Source: Vibrio comitans
GTDB lineage: Bacteria; Pseudomonadota; Gammaproteobacteria; Enterobacterales; Vibrionaceae
NCBI GenBank assembly: GCA_024346835.1
Contig: AP024866.1
Coordinates: forward strand, 1,736,001 to 1,800,000
DNA: 64,000 nucleotides
Reading direction: 5' to 3'
Shown: piece after piece, positions 45,787 to 54,342 of the stretch
Numbering within the stretch: the first letter of the stretch is position 1
Layout of the letters: each line of letters starts with the position of its first letter
Notes under the pieces: model-generated
Databases searched by the model: none
What the model saw: the letters and a program-made list of their open reading frames with translations, nothing else
Told to the model about the DNA's origin: nothing
Program-made: the position numbers and the translations under genes

Positions 45787-47241
45787 ATGGAAGGATTTTA
45801 TCATGCGCTGACCCTTATCGGGATCGCGTTGTATTGGATAATTGTAGCGGGTGTCACCATTCGGGTGGTCATCAAAAGACGTTCTGTTAGCGTCTCTTTA
45901 GCTTGGCTAATGATTATCTATATTCTGCCAATAATCGGGGTAATCTGTTACTTCCTGTTTGGGGAGTTAAATCTAGGAAAAAAACGAGCTGAACGCGCGA
46001 AAGCCATGTTTGACCCTTATGAGGCTTGGTTTTTAAGGCTGCTTGATTGTAACGCCCATCTTCCTGAAAAAACGCCAACGCACATTACCCACATTGATGA
46101 CCTGTGTACCAAACGTATGGGCATCCCTGCCCTTTGCGGCAACACCTTGTCTTTGCAAGATACGCCAGAAAAAATTCTAAAGTCGATTGTTGAAGATATT
46201 GAGCAGGCACAAAGCATCATTCGCATGGAGTTTTACATTTGGAATGAAGGTGGTTTAGCCAATGCGGTCTCTGCGGCTTTAATCCAAGCATCACAACGAG
46301 GTGTGCGATGTCAGATCCTCATCGATGCAGCAGGTAGCCGAAAATTCTTCGCCTCTTCCTGGTGTAAGATGATGCTTGATGCGGGTGTCGAGGTTATTCA
46401 GGCTTTGCAGGTAAATCCATGGCGTATGTTCCTACGTCGCCTCGATCTTAGGCAGCACAGAAAAATCATCGTTATCGATGATAATGTCGCCTACACAGGT
46501 TCAATGAATCTTGTCGACCCTGAGTATTTTAAGCAAAATGCCGGAGTTGGAATGTGGATTGACGTCATGGTGCGCATCACAGGCCCTACAGTGAACGTGC
46601 TTTCAGCGATTCATTGCTGGGACTGGGAGGTTGAAACCGGTGAACGTTCTTTCCCTGCTCCGCCAGAGTGCCATATCGACCAAGACAATCTGTTGCACCC
46701 AATACAAGTGGTGCCATCTGGCCCAGGTATGCCCGAGAACCTTATTCAGCAAGTACTGACTATTTCCATTAGCCGAGCCAGTGAATCAGTTACCATTACT
46801 ACGCCTTACTTTGTTCCGAGCGAAGAACTTCTGCAAACACTGCGGACTACCGCGCAACGTGGGGTTAAAGTAGAGCTCATTATTCCGAAGAAAAATGACT
46901 CTATTATGGTGGGCTGGGCATCTAAAGCCTTCTACGCGGAACTGCTGTCTGCCGGGGTCATTATTCATGAGTTTGAAGGTGGACTGCTGCATACCAAGTC
47001 AGTAGTGATAGACCAGCAATATTGTCTAATAGGCACGGTTAACCTTGATGTAAGAAGTCTTTGGCTTAATTTCGAGGTGACGCTGGTGGTGGATGATGCA
47101 GAGTTTACTCAGCAACTTTATTGGCTACAGCAAACCTACATACAGCAATCTACTACAGTGGACGAAGATCGCTGGCGTGAGAGAAGTATGTTGCATCGTT
47201 TCCTAGAGCGCACTTTTTACCTGTTTAGTCCTGTTCTGTAA
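45787..47241 (+). CDS. clsA: Cardiolipin synthase (ClsA type)
   Basis: A 484-residue phospholipase-D-family enzyme that condenses two phosphatidylglycerol molecules into cardiolipin. Two N-terminal membrane helices (residues about 8-30 and 38-60) are followed by two HKD-type motifs: QHRKIIVIDDNVAYTGSMN and LLHTKSVVIDQQYCLIGTVN. Length and architecture match E. coli ClsA. It is monocistronic; 264 upstream bases contain no other gene. Confidence 0.96.
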   Translation: MEGFYHALTLIGIALYWIIVAGVTIRVVIKRRSVSVSLAWLMIIYILPIIGVICYFLFGELNLGKKRAERAKAMFDPYEAWFLRLLDCNAHLPEKTPTHITHIDDLCTKRMGIPALCGNTLSLQDTPEKILKSIVEDIEQAQSIIRMEFYIWNEGGLANAVSAALIQASQRGVRCQILIDAAGSRKFFASSWCKMMLDAGVEVIQALQVNPWRMFLRRLDLRQHRKIIVIDDNVAYTGSMNLVDPEYFKQNAGVGMWIDVMVRITGPTVNVLSAIHCWDWEVETGERSFPAPPECHIDQDNLLHPIQVVPSGPGMPENLIQQVLTISISRASESVTITTPYFVPSEELLQTLRTTAQRGVKVELIIPKKNDSIMVGWASKAFYAELLSAGVIIHEFEGGLLHTKSVVIDQQYCLIGTVNLDVRSLWLNFEVTLVVDDAEFTQQLYWLQQTYIQQSTTVDEDRWRERSMLHRFLERTFYLFSPVL

Positions 47242-47336
47242 ACACCCGATTTACTTGATTAAACGTAATTTTTCTTGCACTGCCTGCCCTGCTCATGGTT
47301 TAAATAACCCTATAGCAATTACTTCAGGGAAGGCAG

Positions 47337-48560
47337 ATGGCAAAGAGCAAATCTCCAGTGACAAAAACCACGCAACTTATTAGTGCGGGTCGAGATAAAA
47401 AATACACCCATGGCGTGGTCAATCCACCTGTGCAGCGCGCATCCACAATTTTGTTCGATACGGTGGCTGAGAAAAACCAAGCAACCATCAACAGAGCCAA
47501 CAAAGCGCTATTTTATGGTCGCCGTGGTACCCAAACTCACTTTGCTTTCCAAGATGCTATGGTCGATCTTGAAGGGGGCTTTGGTTGTGCGCTTTACCCG
47601 TGTGGCACTGCAGCTATCTCAAATGCAATCTTGTCTTTTGTAGAAACAGGCGATCACATCCTGATGGTGGATACCTGTTACGAACCCACCCGTGACTTCT
47701 GCAACACCATGCTAAAGCGACTTGGTGTTGAGACAACCTACTACACACCAACAATTGGCGAAGAGATACAAGATCTCATCCAGCCAAACACCAAGCTCCT
47801 TTTCTTGGAGTCTCCTGGTTCAGTTACCATGGAAGTGCAAAACGTACCGCTACTTGCTGAAATAGCCCATCAAAACGATATGATCGTGATGTTGGATAAT
47901 ACGTGGTCTGCAGGCCTGCACTTCTCACCGTTTGAATTTGGCGTCGATATCTCCATACAAGCTGCGACTAAGTACATAGTGGGACACTCTGATGTCATGC
48001 TAGGTACGGCAATTGCTACCGAAAAATACTGGGATCAATTACGCGAGAACAGCTATCTGATGGGACAGTGCGTGTCACCAGATGATGCCTATCTCGGTCT
48101 ACGTGGTATTCGCACCTTAGATCTGCGACTCAAACAACATCAACAAAACAGCTTAAAAGTCGCTAACTGGCTAGCAACTAGACCAGAAGTGGATCATGTT
48201 CGTCATCCAGAATTTGAAACCTGCCCTGGACATCAATACTTCAAGCGAGACTTTACTGGTGGTAATGGCTTGTTCTCATTTGTAATGAAGAGCCAGAATA
48301 CCAAGGCAACCACTGCACTGCTTGATGGAATGGAACTGTTTGGTATGGGCTATTCATGGGGCGGCTATGAAAGCTTAATTCTTGCTAACGAACCAAGAAG
48401 CTTCAACAGTCTAAGAACTGTCGCAAACCCTAACTTCACCGGCACTCTATTCCGCCTTCATATCGGTCTTGAGAACGTGGACGATCTTATCAAAGATCTC
48501 GAGGTGGGCTTTGCTCGCTACAACGCCGTTCTACAGGCCGAGGAAAGCGCGGTCAGTTAA
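47337..48560 (+). CDS. metC: Cystathionine beta-lyase
   Basis: A 407-residue PLP enzyme of the Cys/Met metabolism family, converting cystathionine to homocysteine, pyruvate and ammonia. The PLP lysine is Lys212 in AATKYIVGHSD, and FYGRRGTQTHFAFQDA and YPCGTAAIS are typical of the MetC branch. GGGAAGG precedes the ATG. No MetJ box is evident in the 95-base upstream gap. The last codons and stop are followed at once by a near-copy of the same 15 bases (48546-48560 and 48563-48577). Confidence 0.95.
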   Translation: MAKSKSPVTKTTQLISAGRDKKYTHGVVNPPVQRASTILFDTVAEKNQATINRANKALFYGRRGTQTHFAFQDAMVDLEGGFGCALYPCGTAAISNAILSFVETGDHILMVDTCYEPTRDFCNTMLKRLGVETTYYTPTIGEEIQDLIQPNTKLLFLESPGSVTMEVQNVPLLAEIAHQNDMIVMLDNTWSAGLHFSPFEFGVDISIQAATKYIVGHSDVMLGTAIATEKYWDQLRENSYLMGQCVSPDDAYLGLRGIRTLDLRLKQHQQNSLKVANWLATRPEVDHVRHPEFETCPGHQYFKRDFTGGNGLFSFVMKSQNTKATTALLDGMELFGMGYSWGGYESLILANEPRSFNSLRTVANPNFTGTLFRLHIGLENVDDLIKDLEVGFARYNAVLQAEESAVS

Positions 48561-48589
48561 TAAGCGCGGTCAGCTAATTTTTCCTGTTA

Positions 48590-48622
48590 GGCCTCCCCAC
48601 TCGAGGGAGGTCTATTATTTTT
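48590..48622 (+). terminator. Terminator after metC
   Basis: GGCCTCCC (48590-48597) pairs with GGGAGGTC (48605-48612), one pair being G-U, then TATTATTTTT. Confidence 0.8.
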
Positions 48623-48714
48623 ACTCTTCTATTTCTTCGCTAGACCTATATACTGCCCGCAGTAAACAGCAGGTTCGGCCATTTTTGGCGAACATTCAGT
48701 ACCGCGGAGCAACA

Positions 48715-49221
48715 ATGTCTAAAAATACTATTTCCATGATTGGCCTATGTAACCCTAAAAGCCCGACCAATGTGGGCGCAGTTATGCGCGCAGCAGGGTG
48801 TTACCAAGCAAGTGAAGTTCGCTTTACCGGAACTCGTTTTGCGCAAGCGGCCAAGTACCATACCGACACCAAGGATATGGCCGGGAAAATAGATTTGAAA
48901 CAAATGGAATCCCTTACTGATGAACTCGACCCAGACACAAAGATTGTCTGTGTTGAGCTTGCTGAAGGCGCGACTCCGTTGCCTCAATTTCAGCACCCAG
49001 AGAAAGCGATATACATATTCGGGCCTGAAGATAGTTCTATCCCCCAGCAAGTGGTCGACAAGGCAGATGCTGTTGTCTACGTACCGACTATTGGCTGCAT
49101 GAACTTAGCGGCAACCGTTAACGTGTTGCTTTACGATCGCCTAGCAAAGTCTAATCAGGAGATTGATCATACGCAGCGCATTATCGAAAGTCGCGACGTG
49201 AACAATCGCCTTAAGGTCTAG
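48715..49221 (+). CDS. TrmH/SpoU-family RNA methyltransferase
   Basis: A 168-residue SPOUT-class methyltransferase. All three motifs of the family are visible: NVGAVMRAAGCY near the N-terminus, YIFGPEDSSIP, and IGCMNLAATVNVLLYDRL forming the knotted SAM site. The frame opens at 48469 inside metC; the ATG at 48715, after GAG, gives the normal start. It is expected to 2'-O-methylate a ribose of tRNA or rRNA. The exact target is not predictable. It follows the metC terminator and stands alone. Confidence 0.92.
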   Translation: MSKNTISMIGLCNPKSPTNVGAVMRAAGCYQASEVRFTGTRFAQAAKYHTDTKDMAGKIDLKQMESLTDELDPDTKIVCVELAEGATPLPQFQHPEKAIYIFGPEDSSIPQQVVDKADAVVYVPTIGCMNLAATVNVLLYDRLAKSNQEIDHTQRIIESRDVNNRLKV

Positions 49222-49319
49222 AATTCTTTGGCCATTAAAGTGCCCAGCATAACAGTACAAACCATCTAATTTATACCCATAGCCAAACACAAGTCTGGCT
49301 TACATTATCAAGGTTTAAC

Positions 49320-50465
49320 ATGTATCAATTAACGATTTCACTGGAACAGTTTTTAGCTGAATTCTGGCAAAAGAAACCCACCATCATTAAGGGTGGTTTT
49401 GCTAACTTCCAAGACCCTATTTCAGCTGAAGAGCTTGCGGGACTGACGATGGAAGAAGAAGTCGACTCACGTTATGTGTCCAATAAAGATGGCGAGTGGA
49501 TTGCTGAGCATGGACCTTTTACTGAAGAAAAATATGCCTCACTAGAAGAAACCAATTGGTCAATCATAGTTCAAGCAGCAAACCACTGGCATCAAGGCGC
49601 AGCGGAGCTTGTTGAGCCATTTAAAGCTATGCCACAGTGGCTATTTGATGACTTGATGATCAGCTACTCAGTGAAAGATGGTGGTGTGGGTCCGCACATT
49701 GACCAATACGACGTATTTATTGTGCAAGGCAGTGGTAAACGCCACTGGCGCGTAGGCGCAAAAGATGAAGGCCAGTATGTTGAAACCAATCAGCACAGCG
49801 CTCTACGTCAAATCGAAGGCTTTGAAGCTATCATAGATCAAGTCCTTGAGCCGGGCGACATCTTATATATCCCGCCTGGATTCCCGCATGATGGATATGC
49901 ACTTGAGCCATCAATGAGTTTCTCTATTGGCTTTCGCTCGCCAAAAGAGCAAGAGTTAATCAGTAATTTTGCAGACTATATCCTGGCGAATGATGTTGGT
50001 GATGTTCACCTGCATAAACCTGAGATGAAGACACAAGATAACTTTGGCCAGATTAGCACTAGCGACCTGAATTCCTTAACAGAGATGCTATTAGCATCGA
50101 TGGAAGATGAGCATCGCGTGAATGACTTTATGGGTTGCTTGCTGAGCCAATCGCGCCATCAATTGAACATCATAACCCCCGAACCTTTGTGGGAAAGTGA
50201 AGAAGTCGCGAACCACCTACTCTCTGGTAGGAGCATAGAAAAAGTGGCTGGCCTGCGCGCCCTATATCATGAGCAAGATGACAGCATTGCCTACATAAAC
50301 GGAGAAGTCATAAAGGTCTCCGAGGAAGACAGCTCTATCATCCAGCTACTTTGCGGAAAGCAGCAGCTTAGCGTTGAGGATTTCCCTACGGGTATTGCCG
50401 CTGCAAACGTCTCGCTACTGTGTGACTTAATCAACAAAGGCTATTGGTATATCGATAGCGAATAA
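49320..50465 (+). CDS. roxA: Ribosomal protein L16 arginine 3-hydroxylase (RoxA/YcfD)
   Basis: A 381-residue JmjC-type 2-oxoglutarate oxygenase. The iron-binding triad is visible: His126 and Asp128 in GPHIDQYDVF and His190 in FPHDGYAL, nearly identical in position to YcfD. Flanking sequence SGKRHWRVG and the winged-helix-like C-terminal domain also fit. YcfD hydroxylates an arginine of L16 in the ribosome. AAGG precedes the ATG. It is monocistronic with its own terminator. Confidence 0.95.
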   Translation: MYQLTISLEQFLAEFWQKKPTIIKGGFANFQDPISAEELAGLTMEEEVDSRYVSNKDGEWIAEHGPFTEEKYASLEETNWSIIVQAANHWHQGAAELVEPFKAMPQWLFDDLMISYSVKDGGVGPHIDQYDVFIVQGSGKRHWRVGAKDEGQYVETNQHSALRQIEGFEAIIDQVLEPGDILYIPPGFPHDGYALEPSMSFSIGFRSPKEQELISNFADYILANDVGDVHLHKPEMKTQDNFGQISTSDLNSLTEMLLASMEDEHRVNDFMGCLLSQSRHQLNIITPEPLWESEEVANHLLSGRSIEKVAGLRALYHEQDDSIAYINGEVIKVSEEDSSIIQLLCGKQQLSVEDFPTGIAAANVSLLCDLINKGYWYIDSE

Positions 50466-50504
50466 ATGCCACCAATTAACATTCTTTGTTGACGATGACT
50501 CTCT

Positions 50505-50532
50505 ATGGCTCCTTATTGGAGCCATTTTTTTG
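50505..50532 (+). terminator. Terminator after roxA
   Basis: ATGGCTCC (50505-50512) pairs with GGAGCCAT (50518-50525) around TTATT, followed by seven Ts. Confidence 0.92.
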
Positions 50533-50675
50533 CTCACTACACACGGTAGACTACTTTTCAGACTTTTTATCAATTTTAGTTTGAGAATAAATCAAATATA
50601 TAGCTGTTCATATGTGAGTAATATCGAACTATTATTCTTCCCGTCAACGCAAACACATTCCAAGGGGAACATCAC

Positions 50676-50966
50676 ATGACTAAGCTGACTATCGTTGCAA
50701 ACATCATTGCTAAAGAAGACAAAATTGAATTGGTAAAGGCTGAGTTGCTTAAACTCATCGATGTGACTCGTGCAGAAGAGGGCTGTATCAACTACGATCT
50801 GCACCAAGATAACGAGAACCCTGCTCACTTTATGTTTTATGAAAACTGGGTATCTCGCGATCTATGGCAAGCCCATATGGGTAACCAACACCTCGCTGAC
50901 TATATGGCAGCGACAGAGGGTGCAGTTGATCAGTTCATCCTTAATGAAATGACACACATCGCTTAG
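50676..50966 (+). CDS. ABM-domain monooxygenase-like protein
   Basis: A 96-residue antibiotic-biosynthesis-monooxygenase fold protein (YgiN-like). The motif EEGCINYDLHQDNENPAHFMFYENWVSRDLWQAH is typical, with a dimeric ferredoxin-like barrel expected. Family members oxidise quinols or act as small-molecule binders; no partner here narrows the role. AAGGGG precedes the ATG. It is monocistronic with a terminator. Confidence 0.92.
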   Translation: MTKLTIVANIIAKEDKIELVKAELLKLIDVTRAEEGCINYDLHQDNENPAHFMFYENWVSRDLWQAHMGNQHLADYMAATEGAVDQFILNEMTHIA

Positions 50967-50997
50967 CGATAAGATTAAAAACCTAACCTTTATCAAG

Positions 50998-51029
50998 TCC
51001 CAGCAACGTCAATGTTGTTGGGATTTTTT
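50998..51029 (+). terminator. Terminator after ABM-domain gene
   Basis: TCCCAGCAAC (50998-51007) pairs with GTTGTTGGGA (51014-51023) with one G-U pair, then a T-run. Confidence 0.88.
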
Positions 51030-51101
51030 GTCATATAGAGTATCGATTTCCAAATAAACCTTTGGTAGATTCAAACAATGCCCTTTCACTGATAAGAAAC
51101 C

Positions 51102-51509
51102 ATGCACATCCGTTTGATTACCCCTGAAGAAACCTTACCTATACGTCACAGCGTACTTTGGCCTGCGAAGCCAATCGAGTTTTGCCAAGTCAAAGAAGAC
51201 AACTCCGGTATCCATTTCGGCGCATTTGAAAATGATAGTTTGGTTTGTGTCGCCTCGGTTTTCATAACCGGTACGCGAGCGAGACTAAGAAAGTTTGCGA
51301 CGCTGCATGAGCATCAAGGAAACGGTATTGGTACTCAAGTTATCGAACACATCATTGAGTATTTGAAACGCCATGGAGTGACGTATTTTTGGTGTGACGC
51401 AAGAGAATCTGCACAAGACTTTTACGCTCGTTTCGGCATGCAAAAACAGGGAGAGCGTTTTTTCAAAAGCGATGAGCCCTACTTTAAGATGTCTGTAGAG
51501 CTAAATTAG
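51102..51509 (+). CDS. GNAT-family N-acetyltransferase
   Basis: A 135-residue acetyltransferase. The acetyl-CoA loop is EHQGNGIGTQVIEHIIEYL near residue 69, and the C-terminal strand region YFWCDARESAQDFYARFGMQKQGE matches the EAxxFYxxxGF pattern of the family. The ribosome-binding site is weak. Substrate is unknown. It is a single gene, convergent with the next. Confidence 0.9.
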   Translation: MHIRLITPEETLPIRHSVLWPAKPIEFCQVKEDNSGIHFGAFENDSLVCVASVFITGTRARLRKFATLHEHQGNGIGTQVIEHIIEYLKRHGVTYFWCDARESAQDFYARFGMQKQGERFFKSDEPYFKMSVELN

Positions 51510-51523
51510 TACAGCTAAAAGCG

Positions 51524-51928
51524 TTAACCCAAAGATTCAAACTCATCAACTTCAAACCTTGCCCTTCTTGCCTCAGCAACAGAGCAGTGCGTCATCTCCA
51601 TTAACTCTGACAAAGTCATGTTCGGATTTTCAGTCAATAAGCGCTTTAAGCGATCGGCGGGTGATTCTAATTTGTCTTGATGAAGTTGCAGGGCGAGGTT
51701 CAGCTTTTTGAGAATAAATAACACACCCTCTGGTTGCTGCGTTAATGCCGAGCAGAGCGCCTGAATATTCAATGCATCACCTGACACTTGCCAGTGCCGA
51801 CTTCGGCGTACCCTCTTTAACTCACACTCATGTTTGAGCGCAAGCTGCTTTACCGATTGTACGGTTTCTTTACCTACTCTATGGATTAAAGAAGGCAACG
51901 CGACAGTGATGCTTTGGTCTATTTTCAT
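51524..51928 (-). CDS. Conserved small protein, possibly the RRF_GI family
   Basis: A 134-residue protein with opening KIDQSITVALPSLIHRVGKETV, a strand-like middle (RVRRSRHWQVSGDALNIQAL) and a helical C-terminus containing a short helix-turn-helix-like stretch (NMTLSELMEMTHCSVAEARRAR). It fits my memory of small Vibrio proteins annotated as ribosome-recycling-factor family (RRF_GI); it is not homologous to true Frr. The helix-turn-helix-like end would also suit a nucleic-acid-binding role. It is first in a loose minus-strand group with two other small genes. Confidence 0.6.
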   Translation of the reverse strand: MKIDQSITVALPSLIHRVGKETVQSVKQLALKHECELKRVRRSRHWQVSGDALNIQALCSALTQQPEGVLFILKKLNLALQLHQDKLESPADRLKRLLTENPNMTLSELMEMTHCSVAEARRARFEVDEFESLG

Positions 51929-51974
51929 TTCACTAAGTTACATTGTAACTATATTGGTAATTGATGTGCACTAA

Positions 51975-52190
51975 CTACTTCCATCCATGCAGCCACTGTT
52001 TTGGATCTTTCAATACCATCCAATCAATAGAGCGGGTTCGCTTGGTGACAATAGGTTCAATAATGCAGAGCTCGACCATTCCCTCTTCATCGAGCTCTAC
52101 TTCTGTGACAATAAAGTGCTTCTCTTTATTTTGACAGTTTACCGCTGTCCATTTACTTCGTAGCAACTTTTTGGGGTTAATTTGATTCAT
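51975..52190 (-). CDS. Small Trp-rich protein (TIGR02450/DUF2389-like)
   Basis: A 71-residue basic protein. The ATG at 52190 follows GAGG and gives the family opening MNQINPKKLLRSKWTAV; the frame extends to 52232 without support. Sequence NKEKHFIVTEVELDEEGMVELCIIEPIVTKRTRSIDWMVLKDPKQWLHGWK matches the small Trp-rich family of marine gamma-proteobacteria, where function is unknown. It lies 46 bases from the next gene on the same strand. Confidence 0.85.
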   Translation of the reverse strand: MNQINPKKLLRSKWTAVNCQNKEKHFIVTEVELDEEGMVELCIIEPIVTKRTRSIDWMVLKDPKQWLHGWK

Positions 52191-52258
52191 TGTTGTACCT
52201 CGCTGTAGACACTTTCCTTTGTACGAGAACAATCATCAATTTGTGCTAACTGACTTCT

Positions 52259-52477
52259 CTAACTGAAGGTGCTGATATAAAGCGCTTCAACTTTATCTCT
52301 TGCCCACTGAGTTTTTCGTAAGAACTTCAATGATGATTTAATAGAAGGATCATTGCTAAAACAGTTCACTCTCACTTCAGCATGCAGACCGCTCCAACCA
52401 TAATGCTCCACCAAACGCGTTAAGATCTTCTCTAAAGAAAGACCGTGTAAAGGATTGTTGGGTTGCTGTTGAGTCAT
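52259..52477 (-). CDS. VF530 family small DNA-binding-type protein
   Basis: A 72-residue protein of the VF530 (DUF2132) family, named from Vibrio fischeri. The recognisable core is [22 protein letters not shown], then [31 protein letters not shown]. The family has been described as a DNA-binding four-helix fold; its cellular role is not known. It lies upstream of the Trp-rich protein gene on the same strand. Confidence 0.9.
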   Translation of the reverse strand: MTQQQPNNPLHGLSLEKILTRLVEHYGWSGLHAEVRVNCFSNDPSIKSSLKFLRKTQWARDKVEALYISTFS

Positions 52478-52622
52478 AACTTACTTCTACTTATGAATTG
52501 ACAAAAATTGTGCTCAATGTGACTCTAAATCAAAGATGATGCAAACAAATTCGCGCATTATTTGGTTTTTGTGACCAATTCGCAGCACTGACCATTCTAC
52601 TTACTCTATTTGAGCTAAAAAT

Positions 52623-53120
52623 ATGAGACTCCTAGCAGATAAAACCGGCGAGCAATTTCTGGAAATCCTTGAACAGCAAGGTGATGTGCTGATCGTGCAA
52701 TTCATCTCTAATGAAGGTATTCGTAAGGGCAAACCGTTCAAAGACTCACTGACGGGATTGTACCTGACAGGCTGGACTCACCGTTCTACCTCAACCGCTA
52801 TAGGTTTAGAAAGGTTTAAGCAAGGGGTCTTACAAGATGCCACTGTGAGTTTTGCCTTACATCAACTCTACCCTCTTGGCCGCAAAGTTAAGATGCCTTC
52901 AGGCGAAATCGCAACCATAGCCAGCTATGCCAATACTCACGCTGATGGCTATTACATGTACGTGCGTATGGATGAAGAATTGCATCGCCACAGAATCACA
53001 TCCGAGTGGGAACTGCTCCCCTCTGAAAAACTACTAGCTCTGCCTTATTACCCTGCCCCTCTTACAAAAGAAGAAAAGCAAACGATTGATGACTATGACA
53101 CATGGGCAGGTGGATTTTAA
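52623..53120 (+). CDS. Hypothetical cytoplasmic protein
   Basis: A 165-residue protein that I do not recognise. The first half is strand-rich (QGDVLIVQFISNEGI, GLYLTGWTHRSTSTAIGLERF), with a KOW/SH3-like middle (LGRKVKMPSGEIATIASYANTHADGYYMYVRMDEE) and an acidic helical tail. No signal peptide or membrane helix is seen. The ribosome-binding site is poor. It lies 62 bases upstream of the RRM-protein gene and may be co-transcribed, which would hint at an RNA-related role, but that is only context. Confidence 0.65.
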   Translation: MRLLADKTGEQFLEILEQQGDVLIVQFISNEGIRKGKPFKDSLTGLYLTGWTHRSTSTAIGLERFKQGVLQDATVSFALHQLYPLGRKVKMPSGEIATIASYANTHADGYYMYVRMDEELHRHRITSEWELLPSEKLLALPYYPAPLTKEEKQTIDDYDTWAGGF

Positions 53121-53182
53121 TGCTTGGTATTGGGCGCCTAAACTGAGACAATTGGCCCCGAATTTATCTATCAAGGTCAAAG

Positions 53183-53422
53183 ATGAAACTTTTAGTTCGC
53201 AACCTTTCACGCAAAATGACTGAACATGAGATTCGTGTTCTTTTCTCTGAGCACGGTGACGTTACGGTATGTAACCTAGTGCTAGACCAAGAGACAGGCC
53301 TATCTAAAGGCTTTGCTTTTGTTGAAATGCCAAACACAAGTGAAGCGAAAGCTGCCATCTCAGCATTAGATCAAGCTGATGTGCAAAAAAGCAAGATACG
53401 AGTAAAACTAGCTAAGAACTAG
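53183..53422 (+). CDS. RNA-recognition-motif (RRM) protein
   Basis: A 79-residue single-domain RRM protein. RNP2 is LLVRNLS at residues 2-8 and RNP1 is KGFAFVEM at about 43-50, with the alpha-helix EHEIRVLFSEHGDV between them. Aromatic residues in RNP1 needed for RNA stacking are kept (Phe45 and Phe47). Such small RRM proteins occur in many gamma-proteobacteria and bind RNA; targets are unknown. AAGG precedes the ATG. Confidence 0.93.
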   Translation: MKLLVRNLSRKMTEHEIRVLFSEHGDVTVCNLVLDQETGLSKGFAFVEMPNTSEAKAAISALDQADVQKSKIRVKLAKN

Positions 53423-53446
53423 CAGATACTATCTTGAAAAACACCG

Positions 53447-53482
53447 GAAGCCAGCGATTGATTCAGCTGGCTTCGTTGTTTC
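53447..53482 (+). terminator. Weak terminator after RRM gene
   Basis: GAAGCCAGC (53447-53455) pairs with GCTGGCTTC (53466-53474); the tail GTTGTTTC is only moderately T-rich. Confidence 0.6.
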
Positions 53483-53541
53483 TATACTGCTATTTATTGT
53501 CTGCTTGTTTAAGAGCAAATCATTTAAGGCTCAACCATTTA

Positions 53542-54153
53542 CTAGTAATGAGCTTTTGACTTAGGCTCTGACAGTGCTAGCACCATCGAACTGCCTAGCA
53601 ACACTACCTTCAGTCCTAGCACAGCACTTACAACAAACACCCCGTGTATTGACAACCCACTTACCAGCATCGCCACACAAATCAGAGTAACCAGTAGATC
53701 CGCACCTGGCAAAGCCATTGCTTTTAAATTGCCTGAACGCAATGCCAGCAACAGAGCTGTAACCTCATCCAACAAGAAATAAACGATGACTGTAGCGGCC
53801 GCCAGAAATAATGCTACCTCAGGATAGAGAGTCAAAGAAAAAGAAGCTAAGAACAGAGAAATAATCAGGGTTGCATGACGCTTGAAGCCGACTGCACCAG
53901 CAATCTGCGAAACTGAATTGCCACTCAAACAAAGCATCACTACTAGCACTGTCGCAAAACCTGTAAACGCCGCTGATAACAACTGAGAGAACAAAGTCTG
54001 AGTCATTAACGGGCATGCCATAGTAAAGAATCCAACCAATACAGTACCACCTCCAACTGTCACTTGAGCGCGTACATCATTGGTAAAATCAAGCTCGGCA
54101 TAAGCCGCGTTTTCTGAACTTGAGATTTGATGATTCATCGTCTGAGCAGTCAT
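53542..54153 (-). CDS. Six-helix membrane protein, HdeD/DUF308-like
   Basis: A 203-residue membrane protein with about six hydrophobic segments from residue 38 onward, after a polar N-terminus. The ATG at 54153 follows AAGGA; the frame extends to 54183 without a site. The repeated pattern of short helices with Gly/Pro turns (ACPLMTQTLFSQLLSAAFTGFATVLVV) recalls HdeD/DUF308 acid-resistance-type membrane proteins, but the match is loose. It lies upstream of, and apparently separate from, convergent genes; no partner is evident. Confidence 0.65.
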   Translation of the reverse strand: MTAQTMNHQISSSENAAYAELDFTNDVRAQVTVGGGTVLVGFFTMACPLMTQTLFSQLLSAAFTGFATVLVVMLCLSGNSVSQIAGAVGFKRHATLIISLFLASFSLTLYPEVALFLAAATVIVYFLLDEVTALLLALRSGNLKAMALPGADLLVTLICVAMLVSGLSIHGVFVVSAVLGLKVVLLGSSMVLALSEPKSKAHY

Positions 54154-54296
54154 GAGTAAATCCTTTTTTGGCAGCGCCAACATTGCGCTGCTTGGTTGAT
54201 GGATTAATAGTACTCAATGAACTTCATGGTGCCTGCTCGTACAATTACTAGCCCGATTGGCTGAATTTACTAACTCGCATATAAACGAATACTAGT

Positions 54297-54330
54297 AAAA
54301 AACGCCTACATGACTAGATGTAGGCGTTTT
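54297..54330 (-). terminator. norVW terminator
   Basis: A perfect 13-bp stem (54299-54311 with 54318-54330) carries Ts at the minus-strand end. It begins 13 bases past the norW stop. Confidence 0.92.
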
Positions 54331-54342
54331 AATTTCGAAACC

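Noticed and set aside
47242..47336. MetJ boxes upstream of metC
   Set aside because: No AGACGTCT-like tandem repeats are present.
48469..48714. N-terminal extension of the TrmH-family gene into metC
   Set aside because: The extension crosses the metC terminator and has no family similarity. ATG 48715 gives the normal start.
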